Assembly (NCBI GenBank): GCA_035493475.1
Contig: DATJIF010000160.1
Coordinates: 248,001 to 312,000, forward strand
From: Actinospica sp035493475
GTDB lineage: Bacteria; Actinomycetota; Actinomycetes; Streptomycetales; Catenulisporaceae
DNA: 64,000 nucleotides
Reading direction: 5' to 3'
Below, in pieces: positions 16,332-24,205 of this stretch. Numbering within the stretch: position 1 is the first letter of the stretch; every line of letters starts with the position of its first letter. Under the pieces are notes generated by a model. It searched no databases and was not told the DNA's origin. It saw only the letters and a list, made by a program, of their open reading frames with translations. The translations under genes and the position numbers were made by a program.

Positions 16332-18095
16332 TCATGTCGTGGAGAGGTCCAGCCTGCCGAACGCGTCGTCGGGGACCGCGGGGGTTACGGGTGCGACGGG
16401 CTTCACGCGGCGGTATGCCTCGCCCTGTTCCGGCCGCGGGTCCTGCTCGCCCTTGTTGGGCCACAGCGACATCGCGCGCTCGGCCTGCGCGGTGATCGTC
16501 AGCGAGGGGTTGACGCCGAGGTTGGCCGAGACCGAGGAGCCGTCCACGATCGAGATGCCGGGGTGTCCGTGCAGCCGGTGGTAGGGGTCGATGACGCCGT
16601 GCTCCGGGTCCGCGGAGATCGGGCAGCCGCCGAGGAAGTGCGCCGTGAGCGGCATGCCCATCAGTTCGCCGAGGTTCGTGCCGGGCAGGCCGCCGATCTG
16701 GTCGGCCAGCAGCCGCGCCGCCTCGGCCGCCTCGGGGATGTGCACCGGGTTCGGCGCGCCGTGGCCCTGACGCGCGGTCAGCAGGCCGCGTCCGGGCCAT
16801 TTCTTCCGCAGGTAGGTGCTCAGCGAGTTGTCGTGCGTCTGCATCACGAGGCCGATGATCGAGCGCTCGGACCAGTGCCGCGTCGCGAGCGTGCGCGCCA
16901 CGAGGACGGGATGCGAGAGGTAGCCCCACGCGGCGGCCAGCGGCTTCGGCAGGCGGCCGCCGACCTTGTACTGCGGCACGCACATCAGGGCCATCGTGTT
17001 CGAGCCCTTGCCGTAGCGCACGTTCTCGATGTGCGTGGTCGCGTTCGGATGGATCGAGGACGTGATCGCGACGCCGCGTGTGAAGTCGGGCGTGTCCTTC
17101 GTGTTCAGGCGCTTGCGGTACGGGCGGGGGGCGGTGATCGCGCCGACCAGGGCCTCCGAGTTGGTGCGCGTGAGGTCGCCGAGTCGCACGGAGATCCGGG
17201 GCAGGCCGCCGCCCGCACGCACCCGGTGCAGCAGCGTCTGGGTGCCGTAGGTCCCGGCGGCGAGCACGACGTGCCCGCAGCGGATCGCGGTCGGGCGGGC
17301 CTTGCGGCGCTTGTCGGTGGGCGCCACGTACACCTCGTACTCGCCGCCGTCGAGCGCCCTCACGTCCACGACCGTCGTCATCGGCCGGATCTCGGCGCCC
17401 GCGCGTTCGGCGAGGTAGAGGTAGTTCTCGTTCAGGGTGTTCTTCGCACCGTGCCGGCAGCCGGTCATGCATTCACCGCATTCGGTGCACGCCCGCCGCG
17501 TTGGGCCCGCGCCGCCGAAGTACGGGTCCGGGGCCTCCTCGCCGGCCTTCGCGCGGCAGCCGTTGCCGTCGTTGCCGTCGCCGAAGAACACGCCGACCGG
17601 GGTGAGCGTGAAGGTGTGGCCGACGCCCATCGACTCGCCGGTGGCCTTCAGGTACTCGTCGGCCTCCGTCGTCGTCGGGTTCTGCCGCACGCCGAGCATC
17701 CGCTGCGCCTGGCCGTAGTACGGCCGCAGCTCGTCCTCCCAGTCGGTGATCTCGCCCCACTGCGGGTCCTCGAAGAACGCGCGCGGCGGCACGTACAGCG
17801 TGTTGGCGTAGTTGAGGGAGCCGCCGCCGACGCCAGCGCCGGCGAGCACCATCACGTTGCCGAGCACATGAATGCGCTGAATGCCGTACAACCCGAGCCG
17901 GGGCGCCCACAGATAGTCCTTGGTCGCCCACGAATTGCGCGGCAGCGTCTCCCGGGTGAACCGGCGGCCCGCCTCGACGACGAGCACCCGGTACCCCTTC
18001 TCGCTCAGCCGCAGCGCCGCGACCGAGCCGCCGAAACCCGAGCCGACGACGACCACGTCGTACTCGGGCCCGGCGCTTGCCTCACCTTCCGGCAT
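16332..18095 (-). CDS. GMC-family oxidoreductase (cholesterol-oxidase-like)
   Basis: A 587-residue FAD flavoprotein. The dinucleotide-binding motif VVVGSGFGGSVAALRL starts near residue 14; GAGVGGGSLNYAN is the second FAD contact. A cysteine-rich stretch, CTECGECMTGCRHGAK (about residue 206), is typical of the actinobacterial cholesterol-oxidase/dehydrogenase branch. The C-terminal active-site region has TAHFLGGCPIS and NLGVNPSLTITAQAERA, with His and Asn in the usual places. It overlaps the 3' end of the acyl-CoA synthetase gene by 14 bp, indicating one operon for steroid or long-chain alcohol/lipid oxidation. Confidence 0.85.
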   Translation of the reverse strand: MPEGEASAGPEYDVVVVGSGFGGSVAALRLSEKGYRVLVVEAGRRFTRETLPRNSWATKDYLWAPRLGLYGIQRIHVLGNVMVLAGAGVGGGSLNYANTLYVPPRAFFEDPQWGEITDWEDELRPYYGQAQRMLGVRQNPTTTEADEYLKATGESMGVGHTFTLTPVGVFFGDGNDGNGCRAKAGEEAPDPYFGGAGPTRRACTECGECMTGCRHGAKNTLNENYLYLAERAGAEIRPMTTVVDVRALDGGEYEVYVAPTDKRRKARPTAIRCGHVVLAAGTYGTQTLLHRVRAGGGLPRISVRLGDLTRTNSEALVGAITAPRPYRKRLNTKDTPDFTRGVAITSSIHPNATTHIENVRYGKGSNTMALMCVPQYKVGGRLPKPLAAAWGYLSHPVLVARTLATRHWSERSIIGLVMQTHDNSLSTYLRKKWPGRGLLTARQGHGAPNPVHIPEAAEAARLLADQIGGLPGTNLGELMGMPLTAHFLGGCPISADPEHGVIDPYHRLHGHPGISIVDGSSVSANLGVNPSLTITAQAERAMSLWPNKGEQDPRPEQGEAYRRVKPVAPVTPAVPDDAFGRLDLSTT

Positions 18096-20010
18096 ACAAC
18101 TCCTCGATATCCCGGGCGTACGCGGAGATCACCGCGTGCCGCTTCACCTTGAGCGACGGGGTCAGCAGTCCGTTCTCCTCGCTGAACTCGCCCTCGACGA
18201 GCTTGAAAGCGCGGATCGACTCGGCCCGGGAGACCGCCTGGTTCGCGTACGCGACGGCGGCCTGCACCTGCGCGACCAGTTCGGGATCGCGGGCGAGCTC
18301 GATGAACGGGGTGTCGTAGGGGCGCCGGCGCACCGTCAGCCAGTGCTCCTTCTCCTCCGGCTCCAGCGTGATCAGCGCGACCACGTACGGCTTGCCGTCG
18401 CCGACGACCATGCACTGGCCGACGGGCGCGCGGCTGCGCAGCCGGTCCTCCAGCATGCTCGGCGAGACGTTCTTGCCGCCGCTGGTGATCAGGATGTCCT
18501 TCTTGCGGCCGGTGATCGTCAGGTAGCCGTGCTCGTCCAGGCTGCCGAGGTCGCCGGTGGAGAACCAGTCCCCGTGCATCGACCCGGCCGTCGCCTCGAG
18601 GTTGCGCCAGTAGCCGGAGAACAGCATCGGGCCCTTGAGCATGACCTCGCCGTCGTCGTCGATGCGCACGCCGCCGCCCGGCAGCGGCACGCCGACGGTG
18701 CCCGGACGCGGCTCCAGCGGCGGGTTCACGGTCGTGGCCGCGCTCGTCTCGGTCAGCCCGTAGCCCTCGTAGACCAGCACGCCGCAGCCGAAGAAGAACT
18801 GCGCCAGGCTGGAGTCCAGCCGCGAGCCGCCGCTGATCACGTAGCGCACCTTGCCGCCCATCGCGGCGCGCACCCGGCGGTAGACGAGCAGGTCGTAGAA
18901 CCGGTGCGCGAACCGCAGCCCGAGGCCGGGAGGCCTGCCCTCGCCGAAGATCGCGCGCATCTGGGCGTTGCCGTAGTTCACGGCGACCCGGTCGGCGCGG
19001 TCGAAGGACGAGGCGCGGCCCATCATCTCCGCCATGCCGCGCGCGATGTCGTGGATGCGCTCGAAGAAGTACGGCACCGCGGCGAGAAACGTGGGCTTGA
19101 AGGCCTCGAGTTCGGGGCGCACCTCGTCCGGCTTGATCGTGGGCCACATGCCGATGGTGATGCCGCCCTCGATGCAGGCGATCGCGATCGCGCGGCCGAG
19201 CACGTGCGCCATCGGCAGGAACAGCAGTGTCGACGGCTCCTGATGCGCCCAGACCGCGCGGAAGGTGGGGACCATGAGCTCGACGATGTTGGTGGCCTCG
19301 GCGTACAGCGCGGCGTGGGTGAGCACGCAGCCCTTGGGCCGGCCCGTCGTGCCCGAGGTGTAGATCAGCGTCGCGATGGTCTCCGGCGTCAGGGTCGCGC
19401 GACGCTCCTGGATCTCGCTGTCCGGCACGCCCAGGCTGAGCTCGGCCAGCTGCTCCAGGCCGCCCTCCTCGATCACCCAGATCGGCAGCGCCAGGTCCAG
19501 CACGGCCATCGCCTGCTTCGCGACGGCGGCGGTCTCCTGGTCCTCGACGATGATCATCCGGACGCCGGAGTCCTCGAGGATCCACTCCAGCTGCACGGTG
19601 GACGAGGTCGGGTACACCGGCACGGTCTGCCCGCCCGCGGCCCAGATGGCGAAGTCCACCACGGACCACTCGTAGCGGGTGCGGGACATCAGCGCGACCC
19701 GGCCGCCGACCGGGAGCCCGGCGTGCACCAGGCCCTTGGCGGTCTCGGTGACGTGCTGCGCGAACTCGACGGAGTTCACCGGCAGCCAGCCCTGCTCGGT
19801 GCGCCGGCGCAGGGCTATCCGTTTCGGGTGCTGCCGGGCGTTGTCGAAGGGTATGTCCGCCAGTGAGCCGCGGGTCAGCGGAGGCGCCAGTGGCTCCGTG
19901 TGCACCTCGCGTACGCGGTCGTTCTCGATGGTGAGGTGGACGCGGGTTCGGTCCGCGAGGTCCTTGCGCCTGCGGGCGGCGCGCAGACCGCGGTAGAACG
20001 TCCGTGCCAT
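18082..20010 (-). CDS. Long-chain acyl-CoA synthetase (FadD15-like AMP-binding enzyme)
   Basis: A 642-residue ANL-superfamily enzyme that activates fatty acids to acyl-CoA through an acyl-adenylate. Motifs: ATP/AMP signature LIYTSGTTGRPKGCVLTH, YEGYGLTETSAA (A5), STGDLGSLDEHGYLTITGRK (A7/A8) and the catalytic lysine region SPSMLEDRLRS. The length fits the long-chain class. It is first in the operon with the GMC oxidoreductase. A TetR-type candidate operator and a GGGACC-type box lie upstream. Confidence 0.9.
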   Translation of the reverse strand: MARTFYRGLRAARRRKDLADRTRVHLTIENDRVREVHTEPLAPPLTRGSLADIPFDNARQHPKRIALRRRTEQGWLPVNSVEFAQHVTETAKGLVHAGLPVGGRVALMSRTRYEWSVVDFAIWAAGGQTVPVYPTSSTVQLEWILEDSGVRMIIVEDQETAAVAKQAMAVLDLALPIWVIEEGGLEQLAELSLGVPDSEIQERRATLTPETIATLIYTSGTTGRPKGCVLTHAALYAEATNIVELMVPTFRAVWAHQEPSTLLFLPMAHVLGRAIAIACIEGGITIGMWPTIKPDEVRPELEAFKPTFLAAVPYFFERIHDIARGMAEMMGRASSFDRADRVAVNYGNAQMRAIFGEGRPPGLGLRFAHRFYDLLVYRRVRAAMGGKVRYVISGGSRLDSSLAQFFFGCGVLVYEGYGLTETSAATTVNPPLEPRPGTVGVPLPGGGVRIDDDGEVMLKGPMLFSGYWRNLEATAGSMHGDWFSTGDLGSLDEHGYLTITGRKKDILITSGGKNVSPSMLEDRLRSRAPVGQCMVVGDGKPYVVALITLEPEEKEHWLTVRRRPYDTPFIELARDPELVAQVQAAVAYANQAVSRAESIRAFKLVEGEFSEENGLLTPSLKVKRHAVISAYARDIEELYAGR

Positions 20011-20079
20011 GCGCGGCTCCTTTGCCTGCGTGGGGTGGTGTCGGCCGTCCTGTCCTGAACAGCTGCTCCTCCTTACCTT

Positions 20080-20095
20080 TGAGTCAACTTACTCA
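20080..20095. promoter_or_regulatory. Candidate TetR operator TGAGTCAACTTACTCA
   Basis: An inverted repeat TGAGT-N6-ACTCA 70-85 bp before the acyl-CoA synthetase start codon. Its core 12-mer GTCAACTTACTC is repeated exactly at 21066-21077, between the TetR gene and the acyl-CoA dehydrogenase gene, so one regulator probably binds both. Confidence 0.6.
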
Positions 20096-20134
20096 CCGGT
20101 AAACGGAAAATCCATGGGCGACGGCCGTCCAATC

Positions 20135-20149
20135 GGGACCAAGGGCCCG
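20135..20149. promoter_or_regulatory. GGGACC-type box outside the main cluster
   Basis: GGGACCAAGGGCCCG, close to the DevR-type boxes of the 25-58 kb region (for instance GGGACCTTGGGCCCG at 30618-30632). It lies 125 bp upstream of the acyl-CoA synthetase start; relevance is uncertain. Confidence 0.35.
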
Positions 20150-20357
20150 AATGCCCCGGAATGCCCGGGGGAGGCGGAGTCGACGCGGGGGAGCCGTGGG
20201 ACTGCTGAGGATGGAGTGGTGGTCCGAGCTGATGACCTCGCGAGGCTAACCCGCGCGGCGTCGCGCGGCGCCGACGCGACACGCCGGGCTGCCAGGCTCT
20301 ACCGCGTCTTTACCTTATTTCTCACGGAGTTTGCCGCCCGCTGATCAGGGCTGCGGA

Positions 20358-21026
20358 TCAGGGCCGCGCGATCTGCTCCGGCGGCACCCACACCTCGCCG
20401 CCGAGCACCTGGCGCATGCCGACCCACATCATCCCCATCAGCCGCAGCGTGACCCGCTCCGGCGACTCGCCCGGGTGCCGCTCCATCCAGTCGGTCAGCG
20501 AGTCCGCCGCGCCGACCAGCGCGTGCGCCACGAAGTCCGCGTCCGTGTCGCCGAGGTGCACCTGCGCGGGGCCGAGCGCTATCCCCTCGAGCACCAGCTT
20601 GCGCACCTCCTCGAGGATCGTGTGCCGGGCCTTGCCGATCTCCTCGGCGATGGTCGGGCCGAGGTCGGGCGCCTGCCGGTGCAGCACGGCCCAGCTGTCC
20701 CGGTGGTCGGCGACGAAGCCGAAGAAGGCCTGCAGTCCGGCCCACAGCCGCAGCTCCGAGGTGCCGCCGGTCTCGGCCGCCGCCTGGAACGCCGCGACCA
20801 GCCGCTGCTCCTCGCGGCGCAGGCAGGCGAGGAACAGCCCCTCCTTGGACTCCAGGTACAGGTAGACCAGCGGCTTCGACACGCCCGCCTGCTCGGCGAT
20901 GTCGTCCACCGACGCCGCGCTGTAGCCGCGCCGGGCGAAGACCTGGATCGCGCAGTCGATGATCTGCTGCTCCCGCTCCCCGCGGGGCAGCCGGCGGCGG
21001 GTCCGTTCCTCGTTCGTCGGTTGCAC
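20358..21026 (-). CDS. TetR/AcrR-family transcriptional regulator (probable lipid-gene repressor)
   Basis: A 222-residue TetR protein with the N-terminal helix-turn-helix at residues 22-68 (FARRGYSAASVDDIAEQAGV, SKPLVYLYLESKEGLF) and a helical ligand-binding domain. It lies between the acyl-CoA synthetase operon and the divergent acyl-CoA dehydrogenase gene, and the 12-mer GTCAACTTACTC occurs in both promoter regions. It is therefore likely to control these lipid genes in response to an acyl-CoA; that role is inferred from position and the shared site. Confidence 0.85.
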   Translation of the reverse strand: MQPTNEERTRRRLPRGEREQQIIDCAIQVFARRGYSAASVDDIAEQAGVSKPLVYLYLESKEGLFLACLRREEQRLVAAFQAAAETGGTSELRLWAGLQAFFGFVADHRDSWAVLHRQAPDLGPTIAEEIGKARHTILEEVRKLVLEGIALGPAQVHLGDTDADFVAHALVGAADSLTDWMERHPGESPERVTLRLMGMMWVGMRQVLGGEVWVPPEQIARP

Positions 21027-21055
21027 CTTGTCACCTTAGTGCCGGGCCGGGTACG

Positions 21056-21084
21056 TTACTGACCCGTCAACTTACTCTAAAGTC
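21056..21084. promoter_or_regulatory. Candidate TetR operator in the divergent promoter
   Basis: GTCAACTTACTC (21066-21077) is identical to the core of the site at 20080-20095. It is flanked by TTACTGAC on the left and AAGTCAG on the right. It lies 24-45 bp before the acyl-CoA dehydrogenase ATG and upstream of the divergent TetR gene. Confidence 0.6.
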
Positions 21085-21101
21085 AGGAACTGGGCATCGC
21101 C

Positions 21102-22373
21102 ATGACCGGATTCTCGCTGGATTTGACCGAGGAGCAGCGGGAGCTGCGCGATTGGGTGCACGGCTTCGCCCAGGACGTCGTGCGCCCGGCCGCCGCCGAG
21201 TGGGACGAGCGCGAGGAGACCCCGTGGCCGGTCATCCAGGAGGCCGCGAAGATCGGACTCTACGGCTGGGAGTCCCTCGCCGAGCTGTACGGCGACCCGA
21301 CCGGCCTGTCGCTGCAGATCGCCAACGAGGAGCTGTTCTGGGGCGACGCGGGCATCGGCATGGCGCTGTTCGGCACGTCCCTCGCCGTCGCCGGGATCTT
21401 CGCCGCGGGCACGCAGGAGCAGCTGCTGGAGTGGGTCCCGCAGTGCTTCGGCGACAAGGACGACCCGAAGGTCGGCGCGTTCTGCGTCTCCGAGCCCCAG
21501 GCCGGATCCGACGTCAGCGGCCTGCGGACCCGGGCCCGGTACGACGAGGCCAAGGACGAGTGGGTCATCTCCGGTCAGAAGGCCTGGATCACCAACGGCG
21601 GCATCGCGAACATCCACGTCGTCGTCGCCAGCGTCGAGCCCGAGCTCGGCTCCCGCGGCCAGGCGGCGTTCGTCGTCCCGCCGGGCACCAAGGGCCTGGA
21701 GGCGAGCCGCAAGATCAAGAAGCTCGGCCTGCGCGCCTCGCACACCGCGGACGTGTTCCTCGACGACGTCCGGGTCCCCGGCGCCTGCCTGCTCGGCGGC
21801 AAGGAGAAGCTCGACGCCCGCATCGCCCGCGCCCGCGAGAAGCAGGCCGCCGCCGTCGCGGCGGCCAGCGGCACCCAGGAGCAGCGCACCGCGCAGGCCC
21901 AGGGCCAGGCCCAGCAGGCCGCCATGGCCACGTTCGAGGTCAGCCGCCCCACCGTCGGCGCCCAGGCCCTCGGCATCGCCCGCGCCGCCTACGAGTACGC
22001 CCTCGAATACGCCAACCAGCGCGAGGCCTTCGGCAGGGCGATCATCGAGAACCAGGCCATCGCCTTCTCCCTCGCCGACATCCGCACCGAGATCGAGATG
22101 GTCAGGCTGCTGATCTGGCAGGCCTCCTGGATGGCCCGCACCGGCAAGCCCTTCGACGCCGCCCAGGGCTCCATGTCCAAGCTCCGCGCCGGCGAACTGG
22201 CCGTGGCCGCCTCCGAGAAGGCCATCCAGATCCTCGGCGGCGCAGGCTACAGCCGCGAACACCCCGTAGAGCGCATGTACCGCGATGCCAAGATCTACAC
22301 CATCTTCGAAGGCACCAGCGAGATCCAGCGCCTCGTCATCGCGCGGGCGATCTCAGGGCGTTACATCCGCTGA
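21102..22373 (+). CDS. Acyl-CoA dehydrogenase
   Basis: A 423-residue flavoenzyme catalysing alpha,beta-dehydrogenation of acyl-CoA in beta-oxidation. Motifs: CVSEPQAGSDVSG and WITNGGIA (FAD/substrate contacts), the C-terminal QILGGAGYSREHPVERMYRD and the catalytic glutamate in IFEGTSEIQR. Between residues ~232 and ~275 there is an Ala/Gln/Lys-rich insertion (REKQAAAVAAASGTQEQRTA and following) that lengthens the usual ~385-residue chain. Its promoter carries the same candidate operator as the acyl-CoA synthetase. It overlaps the convergent second TetR gene by 13 bp. Confidence 0.92.
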   Translation: MTGFSLDLTEEQRELRDWVHGFAQDVVRPAAAEWDEREETPWPVIQEAAKIGLYGWESLAELYGDPTGLSLQIANEELFWGDAGIGMALFGTSLAVAGIFAAGTQEQLLEWVPQCFGDKDDPKVGAFCVSEPQAGSDVSGLRTRARYDEAKDEWVISGQKAWITNGGIANIHVVVASVEPELGSRGQAAFVVPPGTKGLEASRKIKKLGLRASHTADVFLDDVRVPGACLLGGKEKLDARIARAREKQAAAVAAASGTQEQRTAQAQGQAQQAAMATFEVSRPTVGAQALGIARAAYEYALEYANQREAFGRAIIENQAIAFSLADIRTEIEMVRLLIWQASWMARTGKPFDAAQGSMSKLRAGELAVAASEKAIQILGGAGYSREHPVERMYRDAKIYTIFEGTSEIQRLVIARAISGRYIR

Positions 22374-23023
22374 TCGGAGGGACGCGCCAGCACTCCGTTG
22401 AGGAACAGTTTGACGGCGTGCTGGAGGTGCGCTTCCTCGACGTCCGGGGTCCGGTGGATTCCGTATGCGGCGAGCCACGCGGGCATCGCGCCGACCATGG
22501 CGAAGAACTGTTCGGCGGCGAGTTCTACGTCTTCGAGGACGACGGTGCCCGCGTTCTCGTGCCGACGCAGCAGGTCCATGATCACGCGGATCCGGGGGGT
22601 CCAGGTCACGGCTTGGGAGCCTGCGGCGAACTCGGGGAAGCGTGCGGATTCGGCGACTGCCATGCGGTTCAGCCGGACGAGGTTGGGGTCCAGGGAGCGG
22701 GCCAGGATCGCGCGCGCGATGGCGAGCAGGGCGTCGGGGAGGGGGTCGGGCAGCGGCTCGTCGACGTGCTCGTCGCGCTCCAGGCGGGTCAGGGCCCAGG
22801 CGCTCACGGCGTTGAACAGCGCGCGTTTGTCGGGGTAGCGCGCGTAGAGGGTGCTCTTGGTGATCCCGGCGGCCTGCGCGACCGTCTCCATGCTGGTGCC
22901 GTCGTAGCCGTGCTCCAGGAACGTCTCGACCGCGGCCCTGCGCAGGCGTTCGGTGAGCTCCGCCGCCTCGGCCGGGGTGGGCCGCCCGACCCGGGAGCGC
23001 GCCTCGGGCGCCGCGGAATCCAT
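22361..23023 (-). CDS. TetR-family transcriptional regulator, divergent from the oxygenase-like gene
   Basis: A 220-residue TetR protein. The HTH lies at about residues 27-72 (FLEHGYDGTSMETVAQAAGI, TKSTLYARYPDKRALF), followed by a TetR_C-type domain (QFFAMVGAMPAWLAAYGI). It is divergent from the oxygenase-like/SDR operon, with 87 bp between the start codons containing a dyad ACGG-CT-CCGT, which suggests local autoregulation and control of that operon. Confidence 0.87.
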   Translation of the reverse strand: MDSAAPEARSRVGRPTPAEAAELTERLRRAAVETFLEHGYDGTSMETVAQAAGITKSTLYARYPDKRALFNAVSAWALTRLERDEHVDEPLPDPLPDALLAIARAILARSLDPNLVRLNRMAVAESARFPEFAAGSQAVTWTPRIRVIMDLLRRHENAGTVVLEDVELAAEQFFAMVGAMPAWLAAYGIHRTPDVEEAHLQHAVKLFLNGVLARPSDQRM

Positions 23024-23050
23024 GCCGCAACTCTACGGCGCGGCGGACCG

Positions 23051-23079
23051 TTGACGTTAATTAGACGGCTCCGTATGGT
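23051..23079 (+). promoter_or_regulatory. Promoter with operator dyad for the oxygenase-like operon
   Basis: TTGACG (23051-23056), a 17-bp spacer and TATGGT (23074-23079) form a plausible promoter. The dyad ACGGCTCCGT (23065-23074) sits in the spacer next to the -10, a typical place for a TetR repressor. Confidence 0.5.
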
Positions 23080-23110
23080 TTCTCTTGACGGCACGTCAGG
23101 AGGTTCGTTG

Positions 23111-24205
23111 ATGGCGCACTTTCCCAAGCCCGCCGAAGGCAGTTGGACCGAGCACTTCCCGCGGCTCGGCACCGGGCCCGTCACGTTCGAGGACTCGATC
23201 TCCCCGGAGCACCACGCGGCGGAGTGCGCGGCGGTCTTCGAGCGGACGTGGCTGAACGTCGGCCGGGTGGAACTGATCCCGGGTCCGGGCGACTCGTTCG
23301 CCAAGGAGATCCACGCCGTCCGCGCGACGGTGGCCGTCTCCCGCGACGCCGACGGACGGATCCGCGCGTCGAGCGGCGGTTCCGCAGTGCGCTGCGAAGT
23401 GTGGGAGGGGTTCGTCTTCGTCAATTTCGATGCGGAGGCCGCCCCGCTGCGCGAATACCTCGGACGGTTCGCGCACGGTCTTGAGGGCTATCCGTTCGAC
23501 CAGATGACGCAGGTCTTCCAGTATCGGGCGGAGATCCGCAGTAACTGGAAGCTCTACCTCGATGCCTTCGCCGAGTTCTACCACGCGCCGATCCTGCACG
23601 CGAAGCAGTACGTGAATGACGAGTCGAACAAGCTCGCCGGATACGGCTACGAGTCGCTGCACTACGACATCGACGGCCCGCACTCGATGCAGTCGTCGTG
23701 GGGCGGGATGTCGCCGCCGAAGGATCCGGCCATGGTCAAGCCGATCGAGCGGGTACTGCGCAGCGGGAACTTCGGACCGTGGGACCGGCCGGATATCGAG
23801 GGCCTGAATCCCCTGCCGTCCGGGCTCAATCCCGCGCGGCACCGCTCCTGGGGACTCGACTCTTACGTCTTCTTCCCGAACTTCATGATCGTAGTGTGGG
23901 CGCCGGGCTGGTACCTCACGTACCACTACTGGCCGACCGCGTACAACGCACATGTCTTCGAGGGAACCTGCTATTTCGTGCCGCCCAAGACCGCTCGCGA
24001 CCGGCTCAGGCAGGAGTTGGCGGCGGTGACGTTCAAGGAGTTCGGCCTCCAGGACTGCAACACCCTCGAAGCCACCCAGACCATGCTCGAATCCCGGGCG
24101 GTCACGCACTTTCCCCTGGGCGACCAGGAGATCCTCATCAGGCATCTGCACAAGACCGCGGGCGAATACGTGGCTGCGTACCAGGACCGGGAGGTGGCGC
24201 GATGA
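23111..24205 (+). CDS. Ring-hydroxylating oxygenase alpha-subunit-like protein lacking the Rieske cluster segment
   Basis: A 364-residue homologue of aromatic-ring-hydroxylating oxygenase alpha subunits. The N-terminal start (ERTWLNVGRVELIPGPGD) and the region after the cluster (VRCEVWEGFVFVNFD) are present. The ~55-60 residues that normally carry the CxH and CxxH ligands of the [2Fe-2S] cluster are absent: DADGRIRA runs directly through SSGGSA into VRCEVWEG at residues 80-100. The catalytic domain keeps the mononuclear-iron His pair (AEFYHAPILH, H158 and H163). AGGAGG lies 7 nt before ATG 23111. It is ATGA-coupled to the following SDR. Without the cluster, conventional electron transfer is not possible. 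Confidence 0.8.
   Translation: MAHFPKPAEGSWTEHFPRLGTGPVTFEDSISPEHHAAECAAVFERTWLNVGRVELIPGPGDSFAKEIHAVRATVAVSRDADGRIRASSGGSAVRCEVWEGFVFVNFDAEAAPLREYLGRFAHGLEGYPFDQMTQVFQYRAEIRSNWKLYLDAFAEFYHAPILHAKQYVNDESNKLAGYGYESLHYDIDGPHSMQSSWGGMSPPKDPAMVKPIERVLRSGNFGPWDRPDIEGLNPLPSGLNPARHRSWGLDSYVFFPNFMIVVWAPGWYLTYHYWPTAYNAHVFEGTCYFVPPKTARDRLRQELAAVTFKEFGLQDCNTLEATQTMLESRAVTHFPLGDQEILIRHLHKTAGEYVAAYQDREVAR

Larger units (their letters stand above)
20011..20357. other. Intergenic region upstream of the acyl-CoA synthetase
   Basis: About 350 bp between the acyl-CoA synthetase start and the 3' end of the TetR gene. It contains the candidate TetR site at 20080-20095 and a GGGACC-type palindrome at 20135-20149. 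A 111-codon frame crosses it, but it has no ribosome binding site or recognisable product and is not called. Confidence 0.5.

Noticed and set aside
16275..18152. 625-codon plus-strand frame opposite the GMC oxidoreductase
   Set aside because: Shadow of a gene with clear FAD and active-site motifs; the frame has no recognisable domain.
20009..20344. 111-codon plus-strand ORF in the intergenic region before the TetR gene
   Set aside because: No ribosome binding site, no recognisable sequence, and it contains the candidate operators of the divergent genes.
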